A stretch of DNA of 64,000 nucleotides from an uncultured Hyphomicrobiales bacterium (GCA_943908365.1 CALTTH010000016.1:4853-68852), one strand, 5' to 3'; counted from the stretch's first letter, positions 33,255 to 44,149 are shown. The notes: generated from the sequence alone by a model not told the origin. A program made the numbers and translations.

Positions 33255-33500
33255 ATGACCGACGATAAATCGACGATCGACAAGAAGAATCACCTCGACA
33301 TCAAAGACCAAGATGTCGCGCGTTTCCAAACGGAAGGCGATCTGACGCAACATCAGCAGGAGTTGGACCCCGACGAACTGACCAGTCTCAGAGCACGTCG
33401 ACAGGCGGCACGTCAGCATGAAGACGCCTTTATCGTTGCGACGGATCTGGAAGATGACGACCAGCGCGATGCCGCTCCAGGCACACGCGAGCAGCCGTAG
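33255..33500 (+). CDS. Small polar protein (81 aa), probable general stress gene
   Basis: 81 aa, very hydrophilic and rich in Asp, Glu, Gln and Arg (DKKNHLDIKDQDVARFQTEGD, ELTSLRARRQAARQHEDAFI); probably disordered or helical. Not recognised. GGGAG is 6-7 bases upstream. It is divergent from the DUF2934 gene, and both have EcfG-type promoters, so they appear coregulated. Confidence 0.72.
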   Translation: MTDDKSTIDKKNHLDIKDQDVARFQTEGDLTQHQQELDPDELTSLRARRQAARQHEDAFIVATDLEDDDQRDAAPGTREQP

Positions 33501-33570
33501 GCTGCCGCGTCGGAGGAGAATCTAAGGTGACGTCAAACCCACATAGATTTTCTTGTGACCGCCATGCTGC

Positions 33571-33590
33571 CACCCACGCTTTCGTGGGTG
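33571..33590. terminator. Hairpin between convergent genes
   Basis: CACCCACG-CTTT-CGTGGGTG, a perfect 8-bp stem with a 4-base loop, between the 81-aa gene and the CHAP-like gene. No clean T-run follows on either strand, so termination is only probable. Confidence 0.45.
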
Positions 33591-33620
33591 TACAGGGGTG
33601 TATTTTAGCTTGAAGCGCGA

Positions 33621-34064
33621 TCACCGACGAACAGAGACGATGGACTTGCGGCTGAAGTTGGAGACCTGTACGCGGCCGGACTGGTTGCCGCCGAGGATTT
33701 GAGCAGTGGCACCGCTCATGCTCTTCAGGATGCCTGCGTGATATCGCTTGCCACTCCTGACGACCACAACGTCACCGGGTTTGGCTGCACCGACAGGAAC
33801 GGCGTAACCAAAGGATTTCCAGGATTTTGCGAAGCCGGAGGATTTCGGCGGGGTACGTCCTGATTTCTCGGCAACAACGCTGAGGAAGTGGCCGCACCAC
33901 GGCGTTTTACGAGGATTGACGCCCAAAATTGCTTTCAGCGTCTTGTTGTTCTTGCCTTCATGAAGACCGGCATATTGCTCGGCTTGATTTAACATGCCCG
34001 CCGAGGCGGGCGTTATGACCGCGGCACACAGCCCCACAGCCAAAAGAAACGCAGATACTCTCAC
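33621..34064 (-). CDS. Secreted CHAP/NlpC-like protein (TIGR02594-type)
   Basis: 147 aa. A signal peptide (VSAFLLAVGLCAAVITPASA) is followed by a papain-like amidase core: TPWCGHFLSVVAEKSGRTPPKSSGFAKSW with the catalytic Cys and GKRYHAGILKSM with the His. Such proteins cleave peptide bonds in cell-wall peptidoglycan or act as effectors. The GTG at 34064 has AAGGG 7 bases upstream and gives a compact signal peptide; a GTG at 34085 would extend it by 7 residues. Probably exported to the periplasm. Confidence 0.8.
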   Translation of the reverse strand: MRVSAFLLAVGLCAAVITPASAGMLNQAEQYAGLHEGKNNKTLKAILGVNPRKTPWCGHFLSVVAEKSGRTPPKSSGFAKSWKSFGYAVPVGAAKPGDVVVVRSGKRYHAGILKSMSGATAQILGGNQSGRVQVSNFSRKSIVSVRR

Positions 34065-34270
34065 TCTCTTGCCCTTTAAAAGCACAGGACAACTCGGCTC
34101 CAGCCCGCGCCGAAGTGTCCTTGCGCAAATTCAAAGTAGGGCAGCCTTGGAGCGAAACTTCTCGCTCACGACGACTGCTGTTGAGCCGTCTATGCTTCGA
34201 ATCTAGCCAGAATTTGACGAGACATGGGCGATTATGGGTATGTTACGCCTCAAAATCGCCCTTGGAGTTA

Positions 34271-34828
34271 TCAAAATAGTGAAGCCTGTTCTGGTTTTGG
34301 CTGATTTTTGAAAAGACCTTCCAACGCCAGCATTTGCAGCTTTGTCTTCACTCCGCCTGCAGCCGAAAAGCCACCCAGCTTACCGCCAGCGGCGAGGACC
34401 CGATGGCATGGGATCAGAAGTGGCAGCGGATTTTTTGCCATCGCCTGCCCAACGTTCTGCGCGGCCTGCGGAGGAGCATTCAATTGCTTGGCGATTTCAC
34501 CATAGGTTTTCGATGTTCCCCACGGCACAGCCCGAACAATTTCATAAACCGTTGAAAAGAAATCACTTTGAGGGCCGACGTTAAGTTGGATATCCAGAAA
34601 TTCGACCGGTTGACCTGTGAAATAGGCTCTCACCTTTTCCAGCAGATACCTTGCTTCCGCACTAGGGTCGGAATGTTCGGCTTCGGGCAGACGGCGTTGT
34701 AGATGGGCTCTGGCATCATCTTCCAAATCAACGGGCAACTGGAAACGGCAGATGCCGCCTTCATGCCATGCGAAGGCGCAAAGCCCCATGGCAGTAGCGA
34801 AGGTTGAGTAGCAAATTTTGCGCGTCAT
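34271..34828 (-). CDS. ogt: Methylated-DNA-[protein]-cysteine S-methyltransferase
   Basis: 185 aa. Removes alkyl groups from O6-alkylguanine in DNA in a suicide reaction. The C-terminal DNA-binding/active-site domain shows VYEIVRAVPWGTSKTYGEIAKQL, NVGQAMAKNPLPLLIPCHRVLAAGGKLGGFSAAGG; the acceptor Cys is in PCHRV at about residue 147. The N-terminal domain is of the small Ogt type; there is no Ada regulatory domain. Monocistronic as far as can be seen. Confidence 0.95.
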   Translation of the reverse strand: MTRKICYSTFATAMGLCAFAWHEGGICRFQLPVDLEDDARAHLQRRLPEAEHSDPSAEARYLLEKVRAYFTGQPVEFLDIQLNVGPQSDFFSTVYEIVRAVPWGTSKTYGEIAKQLNAPPQAAQNVGQAMAKNPLPLLIPCHRVLAAGGKLGGFSAAGGVKTKLQMLALEGLFKNQPKPEQASLF

Positions 34829-35061
34829 CGGCCTGCCCTATTTCAGTCCCATTCGGCCAAACGAGCGTTGGCGTTAACGTTTCAGCAACCATTTTTTTGA
34901 GGTTCAGCCGAGGCTTGATCGAAGATTTTGAGGCGAAGATGTGTCCGCAGACGGCTACCTCACCCCGACATCGAAGTGGTAGAGCGCAGCAAAAAGCCAC
35001 CCGGCGGGAACGCGGCGGGTGGCTGAAAAGGTCTTCTCAATCTGAAGATCGAACGGGCCGT

Positions 35062-35379
35062 TCACGATGCGAGCTTAGGCATCTCCACGAGGCGATTTGC
35101 ATCCCGGCTCGCCTCAACGAAAGCGGTCCGTGCGATCTCGCCGGAAACGCTTCCCAGAAGCGACGCCCTGCAAAGGCGCAACGCCTGCTCATACGCCTTG
35201 CCATGGCGGCTGGGCCACTCGTGTTGGAGAAAGTCAAAGGCTTCATAAACGCCGTTGAAGGTGCGAGGCGCGCCGTTCTCCAGGGAGATCACGACAGGCG
35301 CATCCCATTTTACTTCATTCAGCATCATTGGTGGGTCATCCATACTCAATTCACGTGCCTCCAACGTCACGTCCGGCAT
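35062..35379 (-). CDS. DUF982 family protein
   Basis: 105 aa from ATG 35379, with AGGTGG 6 bases upstream; the longer frame to 35412 is unlikely. The DUF982 pattern is readable: WDAPVVISLENGAPRTFNGVYEAFDFLQHEWPSRHGKAYEQALRLCRASLLG. This family is expanded in rhizobia and uncharacterised. It is divergent from the photolyase gene. Confidence 0.85.
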   Translation of the reverse strand: MPDVTLEARELSMDDPPMMLNEVKWDAPVVISLENGAPRTFNGVYEAFDFLQHEWPSRHGKAYEQALRLCRASLLGSVSGEIARTAFVEASRDANRLVEMPKLAS

Positions 35380-35517
35380 ATGGTTCCACCTGTTTTGATT
35401 TAAACCCAACAAAATTTACCCTTCAAAAACCATAGGTATCGCACCACCGTATTAGCCTCGTTGCAGGGGAGCAAAACACCCTCGCGCGCGTTACAAATGA
35501 AAGCAGAAGGAAAGCCA

Positions 35518-36966
35518 ATGACGAAGCAGGAAAGCCCCATAATCCTTTGGTTTCGCAAGGACTTGCGCCTTTCTGACAATCGCGCCCTTGCAGCCGCGCG
35601 GGAGCATGGTGGAGCGATCATTCCTCTCTATATACGCGAGGATCGACAGGGCTCGAACGGCCCCTTGGGAGGTGCGCAGGAGTGGTGGCTGCATCACTCG
35701 CTGAAAGCCCTTTCCGAGCAGCTGGAAAAGCTTGAAAGTCGCCTGATCTTACGTAGTGGAGATCCCAGCAAGATCCTCAAGTCACTTGTCGGTGATGTTG
35801 GTGCGAGTGCCGTATTCTGGAACCGTCGCTACGATCCAGATGGTATGGAGATCGACAGCCATCTCAAGAAGCAGCTTCGAGATGATGGATATGAGGTCGA
35901 AAGTTTCTCAGGCCATCTCCTGCACGAACCATCCAAGGTTAAAACCAAGAGTGGCGGACCCTACCGCGTATACACGCCTTTCTGGCGCGCCATCGAAGGC
36001 GGAGACGAGCCGCCAGAGCCCACGGGTAAACCGCGCCAGATACCAACTCCTTCCAGTTGGCCGACGTCGGAAAAGCTGGACAGCTGGAAGCTCCTGCCGA
36101 CAAAACCGGATTGGGCAAAGGATTTCTCGGACGTCTGGGCGCCGGGCGAAGCGGGAGCCAAAGAGCGGCTGGACGATTTCATCGATGGCGCGCTGAAGGG
36201 CTATGAAAAGGGTCGCGACTTCCCAGCACAGCCAGCAACCTCGATGCTCTCTCCGCACCTTGCCCATGGGGAGATCACGCCTGCCCAGCTCTGGCACGCC
36301 ACCAAAGGCCTTTCCTCCCACATCGCCTCGAACGACATCAGCCGATTTCGCAAGGAGATCGTCTGGCGCGAGTTCTGCTACCATCTTCTCTTCCACTTCC
36401 CCAAACTCAACGAGAAGAACTGGAACGACAGTTTCGATGCGTTTGAATGGAAAACGGATACGGCAAAGTTCAACGCCTGGAAGAAAGGCATGACCGGCTA
36501 TCCGATCGTCGATGCTGGCATGCGGCAGCTGTGGAAACACGGCGTCATGCACAATCGCGTGCGGATGATCACGGCGTCCTTCATGATCAAGCATCTGCTG
36601 ATCGACTGGCGAAAGGGAGAGAAGTGGTTTCGCGATACCCTTGTGGATGCCGACCCTGCCTCGAATGCCGGCAACTGGCAGTGGGTGGCCGGATCAGGCG
36701 CCGACGCCTCACCGTTTTTTCGTATCTTCAATCCTATCATTCAGGGCGAGAAGTTCGATCCCGACGGCGACTATGTCAAAACTTTCGTGCCAGAGCTTTC
36801 GAAGCTCGATGCCAAGTACATTCACAAGCCGTTCGATGCGCCAAAGCAGGTATTGGAAAAGGCAGGGATCGAATTGGGCAAGACCTATCCCAAGCCCGTC
36901 GTCGATCATAATGAGGCCCGCCAGCGTGCGCTTGAGGCCTACTCTCATATCAAGAAGAGTGAATAA
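35518..36966 (+). CDS. phrA: Deoxyribodipyrimidine photolyase (class III CPD photolyase type)
   Basis: 482 aa. Repairs cyclobutane pyrimidine dimers using blue light and FAD. The N-terminal antenna domain has ILWFRKDLRLSDNRALAAA and AVFWNRRYDPDG. The C-terminal FAD domain has TSMLSPHLAHGEITPAQLW, EIVWREFCYHLLFHFP, MTGYPIVDAGMRQLWKHGVMHNRVRMI, DWRKGEKWFRDTLVDADPASNAGNWQWVAGSGADASPFFRIFNP and a conserved end. Length and pattern match Agrobacterium PhrA, whose antenna is methenyltetrahydrofolate, by recollection. ATG 35518 has AAGGA 6 bases upstream. Confidence 0.92.
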   Translation: MTKQESPIILWFRKDLRLSDNRALAAAREHGGAIIPLYIREDRQGSNGPLGGAQEWWLHHSLKALSEQLEKLESRLILRSGDPSKILKSLVGDVGASAVFWNRRYDPDGMEIDSHLKKQLRDDGYEVESFSGHLLHEPSKVKTKSGGPYRVYTPFWRAIEGGDEPPEPTGKPRQIPTPSSWPTSEKLDSWKLLPTKPDWAKDFSDVWAPGEAGAKERLDDFIDGALKGYEKGRDFPAQPATSMLSPHLAHGEITPAQLWHATKGLSSHIASNDISRFRKEIVWREFCYHLLFHFPKLNEKNWNDSFDAFEWKTDTAKFNAWKKGMTGYPIVDAGMRQLWKHGVMHNRVRMITASFMIKHLLIDWRKGEKWFRDTLVDADPASNAGNWQWVAGSGADASPFFRIFNPIIQGEKFDPDGDYVKTFVPELSKLDAKYIHKPFDAPKQVLEKAGIELGKTYPKPVVDHNEARQRALEAYSHIKKSE

Positions 36967-37086
36967 CCGTGTCGTCAGCAAGATTTTGCGCTGGAACCCT
37001 CTTCGCCAGAAGATAATTTCTTGTCACAAGGCCGGTAGATAACGACATAACGGCTTTGAATCGCTGACTGGACAGAAGGCCCGATC

Positions 37087-38124
37087 ATGACCATCCATTC
37101 TTCCGTGCTGACCGCAATTGGGAACACCCCGCTCATCCGCCTCAAGGCAGCATCCGAGGCCACGGGCTGTGAAATTCTGGGCAAGGCCGAGTTTATGAAT
37201 CCAGGCCAATCGGTCAAGGATCGTGCCGCGCTGTTCATCATCCGCGACGCGGAACGACGCGGGCTCTTGAGTCCCGGCGGCACGATTGTGGAAGGTACGG
37301 CCGGCAACACCGGCATCGGGCTTGCGCTGGTTGCTAACGCGCTCGGCTATAAGACGGTTATCGTCATTCCCGAGACCCAGAGCCAGGAGAAGAAGGACGC
37401 GCTGAAGCTTCTTGGCGCACAGCTCATCGAAGTGCCGGCCGCCCCTTACTCCAACCCCAACAACTATGTGAAGGTCTCCGGTCGTCTGGCAAAGCAGCTT
37501 GCCGCAACCGATCCGAACGGAGCAATTTGGGCAAACCAGTTCGACAATATCGCCAACCGTCAGGCGCATATCGAGACCACTGCGCCGGAAATCTGGGACC
37601 AGACGGATGGCAAGGTGGATGGTTTCGTCTGCGCCGTCGGTTCCGGTGGCACGCTCGCAGGCGTCGCGGACGGTCTTCGCGATTTCAACCCCGATATCAA
37701 GATCGGCCTTGCCGATCCGGAAGGGGCAGCACTTTACGAATTCTACAAGAACGGCGTCCTGAAGTCGGAAGGATCCTCCATCACCGAGGGCATCGGCCAA
37801 GGTCGCATCACGGCCAATCTCGAAGGCTTCACACCGGATTTTGCCTATCGGATTCCGGATTCGGAAGCTCTTCCGATCATTTTCGAACTGATCACCAAGG
37901 ACGGCCTGTGCCTCGGCGGCTCATCGGGCATCAACATTGCTGGCGCAATTCGGCTTGCCCGCGACCTCGGACCGGGGCATACAATCGTCACGATACTTTG
38001 TGACTACGGTAACCGTTACCAGTCCAAGCTCTTCAACCCCGACTTCCTGCGCTCCAAGGGGCTTCCCCTTCCGGCCTGGTTGACGGAGAAGAAAGAGATT
38101 TCGGTTCCGTACGAAACCGTCTGA
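37087..38124 (+). CDS. cysK: Cysteine synthase A (O-acetylserine sulfhydrylase family)
   Basis: 345 aa PLP enzyme, somewhat longer than E. coli CysK. Motifs: TAIGNTPLIRL, the PLP lysine in EFMNPGQSVKDRAA (Lys about residue 44), the substrate loop VEGTAGNTGIGLALVA, the glycine loop AVGSGGTLAGVADGL and the PLP serine region GLCLGGSSGINIAGAI. It makes cysteine from O-acetylserine and sulfide. It heads a run with alaX (12-bp gap) and the sulfurtransferase fusion, all on one strand and all connected with cysteine or alanine metabolism. Confidence 0.92.
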   Translation: MTIHSSVLTAIGNTPLIRLKAASEATGCEILGKAEFMNPGQSVKDRAALFIIRDAERRGLLSPGGTIVEGTAGNTGIGLALVANALGYKTVIVIPETQSQEKKDALKLLGAQLIEVPAAPYSNPNNYVKVSGRLAKQLAATDPNGAIWANQFDNIANRQAHIETTAPEIWDQTDGKVDGFVCAVGSGGTLAGVADGLRDFNPDIKIGLADPEGAALYEFYKNGVLKSEGSSITEGIGQGRITANLEGFTPDFAYRIPDSEALPIIFELITKDGLCLGGSSGINIAGAIRLARDLGPGHTIVTILCDYGNRYQSKLFNPDFLRSKGLPLPAWLTEKKEISVPYETV

Positions 38125-38136
38125 GGTCAATGCCAT

Positions 38137-38874
38137 ATGCCTGTGAATGCCCTGTTTCGTGATGATTTTTATCTTTCAACTTGCGAAGCGGTGGTCACGG
38201 CAGTGCATGAAGATGGTGGCATAGAGCTGGATCAGACCTGCTTTTATGCCACGTCCGGCGGACAGCCCGGTGATACGGGGTTTCTCGAACGGGCAGATGG
38301 CTCGAAGATCGAACTTGGCGCAACGCGCCACGGCGCGGACAAGAGCGTCATCATCCACGTACCCTTGGACGGTCAGCCGTCCCCGGACGTCGGCGAAAAG
38401 CTGACACTTCATATCGACTGGCAGCGACGCTACAAGCTGATGCGGATGCACACCGCCTGTCATCTCCTATCGGTGGTCTGCTCATGGCCGATCACCGGAG
38501 CTGCCGTTGGTGAGGATGAATCGCGGGTCGATTTCGATATGTCGGAGACGATCGACAAGGATGCGATTACCGCCAAGCTGATGGAACTGGTCGAGCAGAA
38601 TCACCCCATCTACCTGCAATGGATAACCGACGAGGAACTGGCGGCCAATCCCGGCATCGTCAAGTCCAAGCATGTCCGGCCACCCGTCGGACTTGGCCGT
38701 GTAAGCCTCGTCTGCATCGGCGAGAATTCTTCGGTTGACAGTCAGCCCTGCGGCGGCACTCATGTGTCGGAAACGCAGGAAGTCGGCGAGATTTACATCG
38801 CCAAGATCGAAAAGAAAGGCAAGGAAAACCGCCGTTTCCGCATTCGCTTCGGCAAACCCGCCGACGCCGCCTGA
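38137..38874 (+). CDS. alaX: Alanyl-tRNA editing protein (AlaX family)
   Basis: 245 aa. A free-standing homologue of the AlaRS editing domain; it hydrolyses Ser- or Gly-tRNA(Ala). N-terminal ELDQTCFYATSGGQPGDTGFL is the usual oligonucleotide-binding-like part. The zinc-binding residues are in RMHTACHLLS (HxxxH, about residue 108) and SQPCGGTHVSET (Cys and His, about 205). It lacks the C-Ala domain. Located between cysK and the sulfurtransferase fusion with short gaps (12 and 17 bp), so it is probably cotranscribed. Confidence 0.92.
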   Translation: MPVNALFRDDFYLSTCEAVVTAVHEDGGIELDQTCFYATSGGQPGDTGFLERADGSKIELGATRHGADKSVIIHVPLDGQPSPDVGEKLTLHIDWQRRYKLMRMHTACHLLSVVCSWPITGAAVGEDESRVDFDMSETIDKDAITAKLMELVEQNHPIYLQWITDEELAANPGIVKSKHVRPPVGLGRVSLVCIGENSSVDSQPCGGTHVSETQEVGEIYIAKIEKKGKENRRFRIRFGKPADAA

Positions 38875-38891
38875 TTTCTGGGAGAAATATC

Positions 38892-40313
38892 GTGAGCACC
38901 GATAAAAGCCGTTTCGTCGTTTCGGCGGATTGGGTCGAGCAGCAGCTTGGAACACCGCATTTCCGCATCGTCGATGCGTCCTGGTATCTGCCGGCACATA
39001 AACGCGACGGAAAGCAGGAATATGCCAGCGGCCACATTCCAGGCGCCGTCTTCTTCGATCAGGACGCAATTGCCGATCATGATACGGGCCTTCCGCACTC
39101 CCTGCCCTCCCCGGATTTTTTTGCTGAGGAAGTCGGCAAGCTTGGGATTACCGACAGCGATACGATCGTCGTCTATGATGGCCCCGGTTTCTTCTCCGCG
39201 CCGCGTGTCTGGTGGATGCTGCGCGTCATGGGTGCCGAAACGGTTTACGTGCTGGATGGCGGCCTCGATGGCTGGAAGGCCGCCGGCAAACCGCTTGAGA
39301 CGGAAGCTCCACAGATCGAGCCGGCAGAGTTTCACACCGACTTCAAAGCGAACCGTGTCACCTCGTTCTCCGATATGCGCGCTGTCGTCGAGACGGGCGA
39401 AAAGCAAGTGGCGGACGCCAGGGGTGCTGGCCGCTTCACAGGCGATGAAGCCGAGCCGCGCGCCGGCATGCGGTCCGGCCATATGCCTGGTGCCCGCAGC
39501 CTGCCTGCCACTGCCTTTTCGGAGAACGGCCACTTCAAGGATCTGCCGACCATCCGCAAGATGATTGCACAGGCCGGCATCGATCTTTCCAAGCCGGTCG
39601 TCACCAGCTGCGGCTCAGGCGTGACGGCCGCTGTCGTGACGTTGGCGCTCGAGTCGCTCGGCCACTCGGACAATTCGCTTTATGACGGCTCATGGTCGGA
39701 GTGGGGATCGAAAGAGGACACGCCGATCGTGACCGGCCCTGCAGAGCCTTTGCAGACGGAGCCGCACGGTCCGCTCAAAGCCCACGTCACACAGCTTGAA
39801 ATGACATCGGCGCCAAAGGTCAGCCTGGCGGTGCCGGTCAATATCCAGACGGCAATCATGCGAACGCATGACATCCCGCTGCATTTCTATCGCTATCTCT
39901 ACTGGCGCGTCGGCAAGCGCTGGCACTGGCAAAAGCGCATGCGCATGAGCGATGCCGAGCTTACTGCCGTGCTGCGTGACCCAAAGAACTGCGTAACAGT
40001 GCTCTATCTCAACGGTTCGCCGGCTGGCTTCTTCGAGTTCAACAGAGGCAATGACGACGTCACCGAACTATCCTACTTCGGTCTCATGGAAGAGGCGATT
40101 GGCGCCGGTGTCGGAAAATGGTTCCTGCTTCAGGCGCTTTACTCGATCTGGCAGGATAACCCCGAGAAGGTCACCGTCTCCACCAATACGCTCGACCACC
40201 CGCGCGCGTTGCAACTCTACCAGATGATGGGCTTCTCCCCCGTCAGCACCTATGAAGCCTGGGTGGAGCCACTGACCGACAGCGAATATCTTGAAATTTC
40301 GCGCCGCGGCTAA
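38892..40313 (+). CDS. sseA: 3-mercaptopyruvate sulfurtransferase fused to a GNAT acetyltransferase
   Basis: 473 aa in one open frame. Residues 1-285 are a two-domain rhodanese: DASWYLPAHKRDGKQEYASGHIPGAVFFDQD, then VADARGAGRFTG, and the catalytic loop VVTSCGSGVTAAVV (CGSGVTA, the mercaptopyruvate type). Residues about 300-473 form a GNAT domain: VNIQTAIMRTHDIPLHFYRYLYW, VLYLNGSPAGFFEFNRG and ELSYFGLMEEAIGAGVGKWFLLQALYSI (acetyl-CoA loop). In relatives these are usually two adjacent genes, from memory. There is no stop in the linker EPLQTEPHGPLKAHVTQLEM. Downstream of cysK and alaX in a likely operon. The start lacks a strong ribosome site other than GGGAG about 9 bases upstream. Confidence 0.85.
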   Translation: MSTDKSRFVVSADWVEQQLGTPHFRIVDASWYLPAHKRDGKQEYASGHIPGAVFFDQDAIADHDTGLPHSLPSPDFFAEEVGKLGITDSDTIVVYDGPGFFSAPRVWWMLRVMGAETVYVLDGGLDGWKAAGKPLETEAPQIEPAEFHTDFKANRVTSFSDMRAVVETGEKQVADARGAGRFTGDEAEPRAGMRSGHMPGARSLPATAFSENGHFKDLPTIRKMIAQAGIDLSKPVVTSCGSGVTAAVVTLALESLGHSDNSLYDGSWSEWGSKEDTPIVTGPAEPLQTEPHGPLKAHVTQLEMTSAPKVSLAVPVNIQTAIMRTHDIPLHFYRYLYWRVGKRWHWQKRMRMSDAELTAVLRDPKNCVTVLYLNGSPAGFFEFNRGNDDVTELSYFGLMEEAIGAGVGKWFLLQALYSIWQDNPEKVTVSTNTLDHPRALQLYQMMGFSPVSTYEAWVEPLTDSEYLEISRRG

Positions 40314-40412
40314 GCTGCCCGGCTGCCGTCCGCCTCTCCAGGATCGGATGAGGCGGGCTCATTCAGCGTGGCATTATCTAGGCTTCGCTGCACGTGATTG
40401 AGACTTAAGATC

Positions 40413-41297
40413 TTAAAGCTCTTGGCCGAGATTGACGGCGGTCGGGATTTCTTTCGCAGGTGCGTCGCCGCGGTCGCCATTGGTTGCAAGAAGATGGGCA
40501 GCGATCAGCTCGCCGTGAAACCTTGCAAGCTCATAGCAATAGGTGATTTCGCGGCGTTCCTCGGACCAATAGGCATCCGGCCTGCCGCAGCTTCTGGCCG
40601 TCAGCTTCACCTCATCCTTCAACTCGTACGCGCTGAAGCCTCGGGCGATGAGATCGAGAACCTTCGATTCTTTCACCATCGTCGCGTAGATGTCTAAAAA
40701 CGGATCGCGTGCAGGCTCGTATCGTATGTCGAATTTCGTCGTGCCAGGCGTCTTTACATGGGATTTGAGTAAGTCGTTCCAGCGCGCCACGGTCTGAGGA
40801 TAGGCCACTTCGCAGGCCTTCCACTCTTCCTTCGACAGCCCCATCATTTCCGCGAGATCGCCATAGCCTTCGTGATCCTTGCCGACCATAAGGCACGCCA
40901 TCTGACGGTCGCGGGCGACGTTCGGGACAAGAACCGTATAGAGCGGCGCATTATGTTCGGGAAGCTCCCCGGCACCGCGTGCGAGGTACCAGCTATCGGT
41001 CGCATTGACGATGGCGGTATCCAGCCACTCCTGATTGGCTTCCAGCATAATGGTCGAGGCAAGCTCATCGGCGGTGTTCTTGCCTTCGCCGGCATCTGGG
41101 AGGCCGAAATCGGAAATCAGCATCTTGGCCGCTTCGTGATAAAGGCCGAACACCGCGTTGCCGATGACGAAATTGACCGTCTGCTGCAACTGCTCGTCGG
41201 AAAGATCGTCCAGCGCTGGCGCAACCTGCGCATGCGCAGCCGGCATGGCGGAACATAAAAGAGCGACCGAAAGAACGGTTCGAAACCTGCGCAGCAT
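40413..41297 (-). CDS. DUF4344-like secreted metallopeptidase homologue lacking the zinc motif
   Basis: 294 aa from ATG 41297. A signal peptide ending MPAAHAQ precedes the family body. At the place where DUF4344 members have HExGH and an EED triad, this protein reads GLYHEAAKMLISDFGLPDAGEGKNTADELAS: the second His of HExxH and the acidic triad are gone. Later motifs are kept, such as KFDIRYEPARDP and YWSEERREITYCYELARFH. Probably a periplasmic non-catalytic protein. GGAAAG lies about 9 bases before the start. Confidence 0.72.
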   Translation of the reverse strand: MLRRFRTVLSVALLCSAMPAAHAQVAPALDDLSDEQLQQTVNFVIGNAVFGLYHEAAKMLISDFGLPDAGEGKNTADELASTIMLEANQEWLDTAIVNATDSWYLARGAGELPEHNAPLYTVLVPNVARDRQMACLMVGKDHEGYGDLAEMMGLSKEEWKACEVAYPQTVARWNDLLKSHVKTPGTTKFDIRYEPARDPFLDIYATMVKESKVLDLIARGFSAYELKDEVKLTARSCGRPDAYWSEERREITYCYELARFHGELIAAHLLATNGDRGDAPAKEIPTAVNLGQEL

Positions 41298-41449
41298 TGA
41301 CGTCAACTTTCCAGAACGAGGACGCAGCATAGATCGCTAAAGTGAACGGTCCACGCAATGGGTTGGTTTCGCATACAGTCAAGAAACGGGTGGATAGACG
41401 ATTGTTTGGCGGGCATAGCGACAAAGAAGCAACTGAGCGAGGAACCACC

Positions 41450-41920
41450 ATGACCGCCATCTTATTCACCGCACTTCCCCAAGAGCATGTCGACGACATC
41501 AGAAAGGGCGCACCGGATGCGAACGGCCAGGCGCCGGAGCGGATGATCGCCACCGGGGATCTGCCCTGCCGCGCCTGTCTTGGTCAGATCAAGGAGGGCG
41601 AGTCGGCCCTGCTTGTCTCCTACCGGCCCTTTCGCCATGTGCAGCCCTATGCCGAGACCGGACCGATTTTTATTCATGCCGAAGAGTGCGGAACTTATGA
41701 TGTCGCGCAGGTTCCACCGGCAATGCTGTATAGTGCAGACTACATTGTCCGGGGTTACGATGCGGGCGATCGGATCGTCTATGGGACGGGCGCGGTGACG
41801 CCAACCGCTGCGATCGCCGCACGTGCACAGGAACTGCTTACAAGGCCGGACATTGCCTACGTGCATGTTCGCTCGGCGCGCAACAACTGCTTTCAGTGCC
41901 GTATCGACAGATGCGGATGA
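41450..41920 (+). CDS. DUF1203 family protein
   Basis: 156 aa from ATG 41450 (GAGG 6 bases upstream). The DUF1203 pattern is clear: DLPCRACLGQIKEGESALLVSYRPF, PYAETGPIFIHAEECGTYD, YIVRGYDAGDRIVYGTG and VHVRSARNNCFQCRIDR. The conserved cysteines and His suggest metal binding. Function unknown; widely conserved in proteobacteria. Stands alone upstream of the cpdB promoter region. Confidence 0.9.
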   Translation: MTAILFTALPQEHVDDIRKGAPDANGQAPERMIATGDLPCRACLGQIKEGESALLVSYRPFRHVQPYAETGPIFIHAEECGTYDVAQVPPAMLYSADYIVRGYDAGDRIVYGTGAVTPTAAIAARAQELLTRPDIAYVHVRSARNNCFQCRIDRCG

Positions 41921-41978
41921 CGCCCAAGGCCTTGGTGCAAAAGATTAAATTTTGCTCATTCAACCGTCACGGTCGCTT

Positions 41979-42007
41979 GCGTCATACACCTGTCATTTTG
42001 CTGGTAG
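41979..42007 (+). promoter_or_regulatory. Pho box (PhoB-binding direct repeats) upstream of cpdB
   Basis: Three 7-bp units spaced exactly 11 bp apart: GCGTCAT (41979), CTGTCAT (41990, perfect) and CTGGTAG (42001). The rhizobial Pho box is CTGTCAT-N4-CTGTCAT. It lies 70-100 bp before the cpdB start, where PhoB would act as activator. Confidence 0.65.
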
Positions 42008-42077
42008 ACTCCTCAGCAATTCCTTTTACCTTGTCCCAGTTTAGACAGGTCATCGTATTTTGAGATCAGGAGTTTCC

Positions 42078-44069
<1,992 letters not shown>

Positions 44070-44074
44070 TCGTC

Positions 44075-44102
44075 GTGGCGGCGGCAGTTTTGTCGCCGCC
44101 AC
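44075..44102 (+). terminator. Probable terminator after cpdB
   Basis: GTGGCGGCG (44075-44083) pairs with CGCCGCCAC (44094-44102) 5 bases after the stop. Only TTCT follows, so the T-run is poor. Confidence 0.5.
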
Positions 44103-44149
44103 TTCTCGACTCTGCCGAGCCTAGGTTCGCGCTGAGCGAGGAAAAGCCT

